From Lateolabrax maculatus (taxonomy: Eukaryota; Chordata; Actinopteri; Acropomatiformes; Lateolabracidae), in contig CM062207.1 of assembly GCA_031216445.1 (NCBI GenBank), forward strand, positions 2,144,501 to 2,208,500: DNA of 64,000 nt. Reading direction: 5' to 3'. A model generated the notes under the pieces. The model was given only the letters and a program-made list of their open reading frames with translations, was not told where the DNA came from and did no database searches. The translations under genes and the position numbers were made by a program. Positions 26,857-37,805 of this stretch are shown one piece after another; positions within the stretch are counted from its first letter, which is position 1, and every line of letters starts with the position of its first letter.

Positions 26857-27201
26857 GGAGGAGCAGGAGCAGGAGCAGCAGCAGGAGGAGCAGGAGGTCT
26901 GGATTGCTGACGTTCAGTTGTCCGGTGGCTACCGTAGCCACATTTCTGCGACGGGCGCCAGATTTTCCTACGTTATGATATAAAAATGATGTATGAAGAG
27001 TGAAAGTTGAGGAGAAAGTTGAGGAGAAAGTTGAGGAGAAAGTTGAGGAAAAATTTTTGGTTGAGTTTCATCTTCCCCCCACCCTCGCTTTAAACACTCC
27101 ACCACACACACTCGTGTAAAAATGTCAGAAGGGCTGAAAATGTCATGAATTTTGAAATGAGATTGTGTAAAAAGTATGAATGATCTGAAAGAGTTGAATT
27201 T

Positions 27202-30200
27202 ATGTCAGAAAGTCCAAAGTGGACCAGTGATGGAGGATCCTTCAGCACCTGCAGGGGACTCTCTGTTATTCTTCTCATACTCATCTATTTTGGAGGTAAA
27301 TTTACATGTAAAACACTCCAGTAACAAACTGATGTGTTTGTGTTGGAAAGCAAAAAACACAACTCAGTTATTTAGCAGAAGACACAGAGAGAAAGAGTCA
27401 AAGTCTGGGGAAGTCTGTAGGATTCATTCTCTGGGAACCATGAATGTCTGTACAAATGTAATGGGAACCAATTCAATATTTCCAAGATATTTCAGGAGCA
27501 AAGTGGTGGACGGATCGACCAACAGATTCAGAGCGTCAGCTGCTTTTTATATTTTCACTGCCAACGACAAGTTGTTGCTGTACTTCACCCTGAGACAGGA
27601 CTGTTTAAAGCCACGTACATGAGGGAAGTGACTGTTTACTCACAGTCTGATTCTCTCTGGGACTCTCGCTTAGACAAAATGTCTCAGCTGAATTGTGACG
27701 GAGAGAGTGGTTATCTTTCTACTTCTCACTTCCCTTTCTTAATCCATAAAACAGATTCGACTACAATCTACACAGAAATTCAAAAAGTGATGTGTGTCTG
27801 TGGAGGGACCTGATGGCCGAGTGGTTCGGGGGCAGCGAGTCCTCAGTTTGACTCCTGGCTGGCCGGACCCTTCACTGCATGTTATTCACCTACTCTCTTC
27901 TCCCATATTTCCTGTCTCTCTCTACTGTCCCTGTAAAATAAAGGCTAAATAATCTTAAAGAAGTGATGAGTGAGTCAGAAATGAGTTTGAGGCTGCAGCG
28001 GTCGGTGCTACATAATCTAACAGAGACAACTCTCAGGTCTTTTCACTGCAGCTCTGAACTTTATCACATGGATTATTTCTTATTTTCAGAATGTAAAACC
28101 TAACTTTGGTGACATGAATTATAACTGTGCTACTGTTTCTTGTTTGTTCTTTAGTTTCCCTTGCAGCTGAGTCAGAGCTGATTTGTTCACATCAACCAAT
28201 CGTAGCCCTGGTTGGTGATGATGTCATTCTACCATGTCACCTTGAGCCTCCCATCAGTGCCAGTTCTGAGACAGTGGTGTGGACCAAACCTCCTTTAGAC
28301 CCAAAGTACATCCATGTTCACAAAGCTGGACGATCGGAGAATCAGAGACAAAATCCATCTTATAATAACCGATCAGCTCTGTTTGAGGATCAGCTGATCA
28401 ATGGAAACGTCTCCCTGAAACTCTTCAGGGTGAAACTCTCCAATGCAGGAAAATACTTCTGCATCCTTGAATCATTACAGAAGGAAGCTTCCATCCAACT
28501 CACGGTTGGTATGTCAGACTTGCTGCCAGGAGCACAGAGAGGATGAATTACACATTTCTGCTGACTGATTATAAGTTTTAGAAGCAAGCAGTCATGATAA
28601 AGACAAGAAGAAGAGGAACAGTTCAAAATGACTGTAAAAACATTAAAGGTGCATGTGGAGTTTTCTTGTAATCAAACAACAGTTCTGTTCACATTCAGTG
28701 TTTCTCACCAAAACACACTGTGTGTTTCCTTGAAGTTTTCATTATTAAACCTTTACAAAGCAGATTCTCTGAACATTTTAAACCTGTTTTAGGTACAGCC
28801 ATGTTTGTCTTCTTCTTCCTGTCTTTGCTGGTTCATTGCTGCATTTCTTGGCACATTACTGCCACCTGCAGGTCAGTGGAATAATGTGAAACCAATAGCA
28901 GGACTGTACATCGCATCACCTCCATGTGCAAACAGGGAACCACTGATAAAACCACGTACAGTGCCCTTTAAATCCACATGGTAACAGTTGTGTATTTGAT
29001 TTGCTATAAAAAGCAGCAGAGAAGAAGACTGAAAACGTTCAATAGAAGGCTTTGAAAATGTTTTATATTAGTAGATGCGTTCAACATGTTTGTAAGGTTT
29101 AAAGATGTTTTGGTGTGAAATGTTGTTAACTTCCCCCTAAAAAGTGCTTCTTATGTAGTTTGATAATAATTCAAATCAGTTTGAAACTCCTCGTCTCTTC
29201 TCACCAGGCGCCGTCTCCACGCCCGTCATACAGGTCGTCTCAGACAACAGTACAGTGGTGTTACAGTGTGAGTGTGCAGGCTGGTATCCAGAGCCTGAGG
29301 TGTTGTGGCTGGACGCTGAGGGAAACCTCCTCTCTGCTGGACCTACAGAGACAGTCAGAGGTCCTGATGACCTCTATACTGTCAGCAGCAGACTGACTGT
29401 GGAGAAGAGACACAGCAACAGCTTCACCTGTAGAGTCCAACAGAAGGACATCCACCAGACCAGAGAGACACAGATCCATGTTGCAGGTTATAAAGAGCTC
29501 GACTACATTAAACACATCGTCACTGTTGGCTTTAAACAGTTGAGGTCTAGTTTGATTCTGTTCTGTGTTGTTTCATTTCAGCTGATTTCTTCATGGATCA
29601 GAACTCTTCTTATTGGATTTGGTGGGTCATCATTCCTCTTGTCATCACTGTCTTGTTTGGCCTTATTGTCCTGACAAAGATCTGTAAGTCACATCTTCAT
29701 TTGCCTTTCTTGTGTTAGGTTACTCTCAGAGCTCTTTATCATTGTGAAATTTAATTAGTTGAATCAATAACACAAAGAATGCTCAGGATTTAATATTAGA
29801 ATATCATTTAGATATAACGTAGGTAAAATGCAAACCAGAACAGGAAATATAAACCTGTGGTACAGGTGGTGCAGAGATCCAAGCACACCACAGAGCTGGA
29901 TATCTTGCAGCCTGCTTCAGGTTTGTCGGGCATCATTCAGTATTATTGTCAGCTCTCTGTTTGTCTTTGACAGTAGTGACCCCTACTGGTTGGTCTGGGT
30001 GCCTGTTACAGAGGCTGGGACCAGTTCAACTAAATGCTTTTTCTCATTTTAGAAAACTTTATATTATACCTGTAACGCAACTAAATGTCTTTTCACCTAT
30101 AATTTTGATGTCAGAAAATTTTTCTTCTTCTGTTGGCACACAGGCAACAAGAGGAAACAGGAAACAGTAGAGAACGTAACGAACATGGTCGAGAGAAACA

Positions 30201-30823
30201 ACATTACGTCCAACAGTCCACAGTTATCCAGATTGACTGAACAAGAGGAGGAGCAGGAGAACCAGGGGTCAACTGGAGAAGGTAGAGAGAGAGCAGACCA
30301 ACAGGAGAAGGAAAAGAGAAACACAGAGGAACCTCTAAAAACAAATGTGACATCAAAAGCTTTACAGACAGGAAGAGATGAAGAGCAACAACTAAGGAGG
30401 GAGGAGGAGGAGGAGGAGGAGGAGGACAGGGAGAAGAAGGATGGGGAGAAGGAGCAGGGGGTGAAGAAGAAGGAGGGGGGAGGGGGAAGAGGAGGGGGAG
30501 GAGGAGGAGGAGGAGCAGGAGGAGGAGCAGGGGGGGGGGTAGGAGGGGGAAGAAGAGGAGGAGGAGGAGGAGGAGCAGGAGGAGGAGCAGGAGGGGGGGT
30601 AGGAGGGGGAAGAAGAGGAGGAGCAGGAGGAGGAGAAGGAGGGGGGGTAGGAGGGGGAGAAGGAGGAGCAGGAGGAGATGGAGACGACGACCGCGTTAAT
30701 TCATTCAGTAAAGAAGATGGACACAGAGGATTTCTTCATAATACAGCAAGAAACACGACTTATACACAGCTGTCCATCGTACAACTTAACTTGTCTTTTA
30801 TTTACAGAAAAGATTTTAAATAA
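27202..30823 (+). CDS. Butyrophilin-like Ig receptor, copy B, 502 aa with long Gly-rich tail
   Basis: Same family as copy A. Exons: leader 27202-27295, IgV 28155-28508, IgC-like 29208-29486, TM 29582-29683, cytoplasmic 30144-30823; phases are all consistent (503 codons). The leader keeps the SFSTCRGLSVILLILIYFG core, but its first nine codons come from unrelated sequence at a duplication junction, so the start ATG is new. IgV matches copy A up to the HVHK motif, then differs strongly until the second Cys. IgC lacks one codon of copy A. The tail (about 227 residues) has a charged N-terminal half (TEQEEEQENQ, Glu/Lys-rich), then a Gly-rich repeat block from 30476 to about 30680, then a polar end. 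The stop codon overlaps AATAAA (30819-30824). Whether the tail is translated as read needs transcript support. Confidence 0.75.
27802..27955 (+). mobile_element. tRNA-derived SINE in intron 1 of receptor copy B
   Basis: Has an A-box-like TGGCCGAGTGG (27814-27824) and a B-box-like GTTTGACTCC (27846-27855), as in Ser/Leu tRNA heads. A pyrimidine-rich body and a tail with AATAAAGGCTAAA follow. A near-identical copy lies at the same position in copy C but not in copy A. Confidence 0.75.
30476..30680 (+). repeat. Purine-rich coding minisatellite (60/48-base period)
   Basis: GGA/GGAGCA units with a recurring GGTAGGAGGGGG landmark; its T falls at 30540, 30600 and 30648, so the periods are 60 and 48 bases. 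Both are multiples of three, keeping the frame of the copy B tail open. It encodes almost only Gly with scattered Ala, Val, Arg and Glu. Confidence 0.85.
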
Positions 30824-32011
30824 ACTCCATTTTACATAATAGTTTTACACCATTTTAACGTCTTGGTTCAACAGATCCAGTGATCACTTTAATAATTTAA
30901 CCGCCCAGACCAAACGATGTTGGGCTGTATGTGTGTTCTGGGCTGGTTGTCTGTATTTTGCCCTCTCTTGCTCGCCCCGTCCAGGTACTTCTGATCAGTT
31001 GTCAATAAGCTGCATCCGGCTCATGGAGGAAGTGCTTAAAAGCTCCAGGCTCCAGGTTCCAGTTGTGTGCATCTGCTTTGGGAACAGCTGAGCCTGTCCT
31101 ACTCAGCAGGTTCAACATACCCAGGAGATCTTTTCATTATCAGGCTTCACTTAACCTAACAAACAAAAACTGGCTATCAACTCGGTAAACCAACCCAGGG
31201 TTTCCCAATCTGACTATAAACGTCTTCATATAAATGGAGTGGTGTTTACAGTATATGATAAAGTTGTTACTATTATTATTATTAAATCCAAGACTGTGAA
31301 CAATAAAACAAAAATAAGCTCCATAAATCCAGTGATTAGTTTGAGGTGGAGCCATTATCTTGTTTAAATTGATTCAACTGGGGCATGAAGTTAGAAAATG
31401 TTACATCTGTTTTGTTTTTTAAATTTTTTTACATTCAGTGCCAAATAAGGAATTATTATATTTGTATTTATAACATACACATAATTTTATTATGAATTAT
31501 ATAGTTTGTATATATGTATCATGGCCATTTTCAAGGATACCTTAATGTTGTTATGTTGTTAGTGTAATAGTGAGATAAGAAGACATACAAATGAAATGAA
31601 CCCGCCTCATATTGGATAAGCGGTTGTGATTGGCTCGGCCAGATAACAGTTCTGGTGGAAATCTGTCTGAATGGGAGAGCGGACGGACGTATCTGTCAGA
31701 GCAAACAACACGAGCTGCAGATACATCTGGTTCCCAGGGCTGGAAAATAGAAATAAGATGTATGATGACGGTTATAGATTTCATTGTCCATATTTCAACC
31801 GGATACCTCCAACTTTTAGCACCTGCAGGTTATTTGAGGTTATTTTTTTTAATCAATGGATGCAGATTACAAACTGTCAGTTATGGTCAACATCTCCCTC
31901 ATTAATGGACTAATGCTTAAAACAATAGCTTAATTAATGTGAATAACCTACATGTGTCAGTTTGTATAGACCAACTATACTGTTCACAGTGTCAGTCTTT
32001 TTGTTACAAAT

Positions 32012-32023
32012 GAAAGTGAAACT
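32012..32023 (+). promoter_or_regulatory. ISRE-like motif GAAAGTGAAACT
   Basis: Exact match to the GAAANNGAAACT interferon-stimulated response element core. It lies about 2.1 kb upstream of the copy C 5' UTR exon, in keeping with an immune-type gene, but the distance makes a promoter role uncertain. Confidence 0.4.
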
Positions 32024-32242
32024 CTCCAGCACCATTAAAGTGTGCAGTGCAGGACTCAGGACACAGTCCGTTCTGAAACATTTGCTATAGAAACAAGTTA
32101 GAAACACAGATTTAATTCATGCTGGGATTATAGTGTAATTCATGTGCACACATGAAGTTGAAACATGTTGCTTACAGACCAGCAGAGGGAGAAGTGGAGC
32201 AGGTCACAAATCTGCAGCTTTAAAGGTGAGAAACTCATCTCT

Positions 32243-32256
32243 GTTGCTATGGTAAC
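32243..32256. promoter_or_regulatory. X-box-like motif GTTGCTATGGTAAC
   Basis: Same 14-mer as at 20260-20273. Flanks of both sites share a following CAGCRGCRACGAC segment, so the two may be relics of one dispersed element rather than independent RFX sites. Confidence 0.4.
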
Positions 32257-34074
32257 GCCAGGTGAAATGTCAGCAGCGACGACAGTGGAAACCTTCACGA
32301 GTGTAACCCAGGTGTAATACTTGGGTAACTAAACCCTAAGCTTAACCTGAAATTGTTGTTTTCTTAGTTGTTTCATATTTTTAATGTTTTTCTGAGTTGC
32401 ACTTGAAGGCAGCACTCAGGTTCACCGCCGCTAGCCAAACGAAAGGCAGGTAGCCTGTTAGCAACAATTAGCCAACACGTTCCGCTTATTGTGTAGGAGC
32501 AAAGTTTGTTCGCAGGACTTTTGCACTTCCTCTTGACTCCGGCCGCGACAGCAGAAGGCAGCAATCCGCTGAACAAAAGCGCTAAGATATTGATTGTAGT
32601 AAAACTACCGCAAATCAATGAAGTTAATGTTAGCTTCAACTAGTTTGTTTACAGTTTAGCACTGTGTTCAGGCGGTTACAGGAGGAACCGTCTTTCATCC
32701 TGTGAGAGCTGAGAGTCCCGACGCTGCTCAGCTCTGGGATAAAGTGCAGTGAGAGTGACATGTTCGGTGCTTTTGATATGTTAGCTGCTGCTACTCATAT
32801 GCTGAACGGGTTAGCTATATGAGATATACTGTGGGGAACTGTTGCATTAAGCTGGGAGCACTGGGAGCACTGGGCACCTTAGCCTGTGCACTTAATACAC
32901 TAAAATGCACATTTATTAGCTGATTAGCATTGTGTTTATATTGGTACATGTGACTGCAGGCAGCACAAAGTACATGTTGATCAGCCATTTTGTCAATATG
33001 TGTGATTAAAGGGAATGTTTTGAGATTTATGTTTCTAATACTGAGTTAAAGAGGGGAATAAGTTTGTTATTTTGTAATACAAATTGTAATGTGAAGGAAT
33101 TTTCTTCTTTCAGTTGTGAGTTAGGGGTTAATTTCACGATCCTTATAACAGAAACTCATATTATGATGAATGAATGAATATATTTTGCTCATGATTTAAA
33201 TCACAATTTCTGATATGTTATTGTTTTGAATTATTATCCAATGATTCATGAGAGGACACTTGATTTCTAGATTTGAAGTTATTGAGCTTTAGTGTAATGC
33301 AAAGCCAGAATGTTAAAGGTGACATTGTCATTATACTTTAGTGTTATTGTTGTACAACCATTAGATTGGTTACTTAAAGGTCCTGTTTATTAAATTAAAC
33401 AGGTCAGGTCTTTTGGAGACCCCTAGTCTCCATAGGAACATCCAGTCTGTTGGAGAGGACCCAGAGCCCTGGATGGAGTGATTCAGGATCATTCTGTGAT
33501 TCATAGATGGCGAGCCTCCCCAAGATCCTAAAGAAGCTGGATTGACTCTTCGTTACTAACTACAACTGGTGGTAGGGCCAACCTGGTGGGCAGGATTGCT
33601 ACACACCCAAAAGAGTTAGCACGTGACTGTAATCACCCTGTTAGAGGAACATTTGGATTGAACACAAACAGAACAGTACCGGTACTAAGGAAAAACAAGA
33701 CTCATTATGTTAAGGGCGCCATTTTATTTTCTTTATTATTTTTCATATTGTTGTTTATATAAATGTTGTAAACTTTTATGGTGCAGTACTCACTAAAAGA
33801 GTTTACTTTTGCAATTCACTTTGTGGTTGGTGTTGTTCATTGTTCGGCTGTTCAGGTCTATGGTAATTGAGCTCTTTCCGAACCTAGCCATTCAGTGTAT
33901 CTACTATAAGGGGGTTACACGAGGTTTTGTTTTATTCCTTCATAATGTGGTATTTTGAACTGCTGACTGAAGTTGCAGAATCACAAGATCTTACCAGTCA
34001 CTTCTCTATCTGTGATGGGTGAACACTTGTACTTCCTCCTCCTCCTCCTCCTCCTCCTCCAACATTACTGTGAA

Positions 34075-34124
34075 GATTGAAACAGCTCAACAACACGAGA
34101 CAGTTTGCCTTCTTCATACAGCAG
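34075..34124 (+). other. Probable 5' UTR exon of receptor copy C
   Basis: Ends in CATACAGCAG before a donor GTAAGAG at 34125, similar to the exon end before copy A. The 5' boundary is not defined. Confidence 0.4.
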
Positions 34125-34714
34125 GTAAGAGTTCTTTATTAAATCCTAATTAAACCAGCCTCAAACTTTAAAGGATGATTTTAGATGTTTCTGAGTCGAT
34201 CTTAATACAAACTCACATGCCCTTAAGTACGTTGAAAGAGTGATTGTTCACTGTACTCGTTCCTGCTGAAGTGATTTCAAATCACAACTTCAGTGTAACA
34301 GATGTGAGTCTGAATCCTCCGTCCTGTGAAAACGTTCAGTCTGGAGTTTAGCTGAAGATACTGTTGGTAACACCAAGTTTCAGTCGCCTCAGTCAGACAA
34401 ATCAAGTCTTTTTAGAACAAAATCCATGTATAAATATTTCTAAAACATCAGACATGTCCTCAAAAGTTCATACATGCTGTACAGGAGGAGAAGAGAAGGA
34501 AAAGCACAGAAGATTCCCTTCATTAACATCTCAGGCTTAATTTGAGTGTTCAGGTTCTGCACCAGTCTGTGTGAAACTGAGTGATAATAACTGTTTGTGG
34601 TTGTGGGCTGTGATTTCCGTTCTGTACAGATCACAGTGTTGGACACAAGGAAGAGGGTGAAACCACAGAAAGAATCAAATGTAGTATTTAACTTAATAAT
34701 CCAATAATAATCTT

Positions 34715-34912
34715 GATAATCATATTGAATCTTTCACAGGTTTTACACTGGATTCCCTTCCTGACACAACCCTCTTTACCGTTAGTTAACCATTTATCTG
34801 GGCTTGTGACCAACACTAAGAGGACACTGGCTTGTACATCGTCTCAGTGGCTGGGTGGCAGCTGGGGATCAAACCACCAACCTGCTCGACCTCGTGAGCC
34901 TCCAACCAGCTC
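34715..34912. mobile_element. Insertion in the 5' intron of copy C, dispersed-repeat relic
   Basis: The aligned intron of copy A runs straight through to CCCTGTTCAACC, whereas copy C carries about 200 extra bases starting GGTTTTACACTGGATTCCC and including GGGATCAAACCACCAACC. The composition looks like a common fish repeat, but the family is not assigned. Confidence 0.5.
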
Positions 34913-35054
34913 CAGAACTTCTACCCTGTTCAACCTAATTTTCCAGTAAGTGAAGGCAGATGTTTAATTAGTGTAATTTATATTTAACAAACAGGCAAAG
35001 TCTTTTGTCTTTTTAAAGCTGTTTTATTGTATTTTCAGGAGTCCAGGATGCCCA

Positions 35055-37805
35055 ATGATGGAGCCCAGTGATGGAGGATCCTTCAGCACCTGCAGGGGAC
35101 TCTCTGTTATTCTTCTCATACTCATGTATTTTGGAGGTAAATTTACATGTAAAACACTCCAGTAACAAACTGATGTGTCTGTGTTGGAAAGCAAAAAACA
35201 CAACTCAGTTATTTAGCAGAAGACACAGAGAGAAAGAGTCAAAGGGGAAGTTTGTAGGATTCATTCTCTGGGAACCATGAATGTCTGTACCAATGTAATG
35301 GGAACCAATTCAATATTTCCAAGATATTTCAGGAGCAAAGTGGTGGACGGATCGACCAACAAATTCTGAGCGTCAGCTGCTTTTTATATTTTCACTGCCA
35401 ACGACAAGTTGTTGCTGTACTTCACCCTGAGACAGGACTGTTTAAAGCCACGTACATGAGGGAAGTGACTGTTTACTCACAGTCTGATTCTCTCTGGGAT
35501 TCTCACTTAGACAAAATGTCTCAGCTGAAACGTGACAAAAAAGTGTTGGAGAGAGTAGTTCTCTTTGTACTTCTCTTTTTGTCATTGTCACTTCCTTTTT
35601 TTAATCCATAAAACAGATTCGACTACAATCTACACAGAAATTCAAAAAGTGATGTGTGTCTGTGGAGGGACCTGATGGCCGAGTGGTTCGGGGGCAGCGA
35701 GTCCTCAGTTTGACTCCTGGCTGGCCGGACCCTTCACTGCATGTTATTCACCTACTCTCTTCTCCCATATTTCCTGTCTCTCTCTACTGTCCCTGTAAAA
35801 TAAAGGCTAAATATTCTTAAAGAAGTGATGAGTGAGTCAGAAATGAGTTTGAGGCTGCAGTGGTCGGTGCTACATAAAAACAGAGACAACTCTCAGGTCT
35901 TTTCACTGCAGCTCTGAACTTTATCACATGGATTATTTCTTATTTTCAGAATGTAAAACCTAATTTTGATGACATGAATTATAACTGTGTTACTGTTTCT
36001 TGTTTGCTCTTTAGTTTCCCTTGCAGCTGAGTCAGAGCTGATTTGTTCACATCAACCAATCGTAGCCCTGGTTGGTGATGATGTTATTCTACCATGTCAC
36101 CTTGAGCCTCCCATCAGTGCCAGTTGTGAGACAGTGGTGTGGACCAAACCTCCTTTAGACCCAAAGTACATCCATGTTCACAAAGAGGGACGACTCATGT
36201 TTGAACTTCAAAATCCATCTTATTTTTACCGCACAAGACTGTTTAAGGATGAACTGATGAAAGGAAACGTCTCCCTGGACATTGACAATGTGAAACTCTC
36301 TGATAGAGGAAAATACTTCTGCATCCTTGAATCATTACAGAAGGAAGCTTCCATCCAACTCACTGTTGGTAAGTCAGACTTGCTGCCAGGAGCACAGAGA
36401 GGATGAATTACACATTTCTGCTGACTGATTAGAAGTTTTAGAAGCAAGCAGTCATGATAAAGACAAGAAGAAGAGGAACAGTTCAAAATGACTGTAAAAA
36501 CATTAAAGGTGCATGTGGAGTTTTCTTGTAATCAAACAACAGTTCTGTTCACATTCAGTGTTTCTCACCAAAACACACTGTGTGTTTCCTTGAAGTTTTC
36601 ATTATTAAACCTTTACAAAGCAGATTCTCTGAACATTTTAAACCTGTTTTAGGTACAGCCATGTTTGTCTTCTTCTTCCTGTCTTTGCTGGTTCATTGCT
36701 GCATTTCTTGGCACATTACTGCCACCTGCAGGTCAGTGGAATAATGTGAAACCAATAGCAGGACCGTACATCGCATCAGGGAGCCACTGATAAAACCACG
36801 TACAGTGCCCTTTAAATCCACATGGTAACAGTTGTGTATTTGATTTGCTATAAAAAGCAACAGAGAAGAAGACTGCAAACATTCAAAAGAAGACTTTGAA
36901 AATGTTTTATATTAGTAGATACGTTCAACATGTTTGTAAGGTTTAAAGATGTTTTGGTGTGAAATGTTGTCAACTTTTCCCCTAAAAAGTGCTTTTTATA
37001 TAGTTTGATACTAATTCAAATCAGTTTGAAACTCCTCGTCTCTTCTCACCAGGCGCCGTCTCCACGCCCGTCATACAGGTCGTCTCAGACATCAGTGCAG
37101 AGGTGGTGTTACAGTGTGAGTGTGCAGGCTGGTATCCAGAGCCTGAGGTGTTGTGGCTGGACGCTGAGGGAAACCTCCTCTCTGCTGGACCTACAGAGAC
37201 AGTCAGAGGTCCTGATGACCTCTATACTGTCAGCAGCAGACTGACTGTGGAGAAGAGACACAGCAACAGCTTCACCTGTAGAGTCCAACAGAAGGACATC
37301 CACCAGACCAGAGAGACACAGATTCATGTTGCAGGTTATAAAGAGCTCGACTACATTAAACACATCGTCACTGTTGGCTTTAAACAGTTGAGGTCTAGTT
37401 TGATTCTGTTCGGTGTTGTTTGATTTCAGCTGATTTCTTCATGGATCAGAACTCTTCTGATTGGAGTCTGGGCTTCATCATTCCTGTTGGCGTCGCTGCC
37501 TTGTTTGGCCTTATTATCCTGACATTGATCTGTAAATCACATCTTCATTTGCCTTTCTTGTGTCAGGTTACTCTCAGAGCTCTTTATTAGTTGTAGTGTT
37601 GTGTAGCGGTTTATAGGTTAAAACATAATGTTCATTAGTTAATATTAAAATGTAATTTCAGCACCATTTAGCACAAATGTTTCCACTGCAGAGCAGGAAA
37701 ACTGGCAAAGTAAAAGCTACATGAACACAGCAAATTTGAACAGATTCCCTTTTCTCTTGGCACACAGGCATCAAGATGATCCAGGAGAGGAGACGTGTCC
37801 CTTGA
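35055..37805 (+). CDS. Butyrophilin-like Ig receptor, copy C, 285 aa, short tail
   Basis: Same family. Exons: leader 35055-35136 (starts MMEPSDGGSF), IgV 36015-36368, IgC-like 37053-37334, TM 37430-37531, cytoplasmic 37768-37805; 286 codons in phase. A 7-codon upstream ORF begins at 35048, created by a small deletion relative to copy A, and overlaps the main start in another frame. IgV resembles copy A, but a Ser-to-Cys change (ISASCETVVW) gives a potential extra unpaired cysteine. The TM segment is FIIPVGVAALFGLIILTLI. The cytoplasmic tail is only about 11 residues (IKMIQERRRVP) and comes from sequence unlike the tails of A and B, so signalling, if any, must use a partner. A candidate polyadenylation signal lies near 38,370. 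Confidence 0.85.
35662..35818 (+). mobile_element. tRNA-derived SINE in intron 1 of receptor copy C
   Basis: Near-identical to the element at 27802-27955, with the same A-box and B-box motifs and AATAAAGGCTAAA tail. The shared position with copy B shows the insertion predates the B/C split. Confidence 0.75.

Larger units (their letters stand above)
30824..34060. other. Intergenic region between receptor copies B and C
   Basis: No gene recognised. It contains an ISRE-like motif (32012-32023), an X-box-like motif (32243-32256) and a TCC repeat (about 34034-34061) just before the copy C 5' exon. About 33,390-33,930 has the feel of an old dispersed repeat, but I could not find termini or an open frame to assign it. 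Confidence 0.6.

Noticed and set aside
27814..27855. Possible functional tRNA gene (A and B box)
   Set aside because: No intact cloverleaf; the element has a SINE body and tail and a second copy at the homologous intron position.
30476..30680. Considered treating the Gly-rich tract as noncoding
   Set aside because: The frame is continuous from the TM-tail splice acceptor through the tract, and all period lengths are multiples of three, so it was kept as coding with reduced confidence.
33390..33930. Possible LTR retroelement between receptor copies B and C
   Set aside because: No paired LTRs, primer-binding site or open frame could be found by eye.
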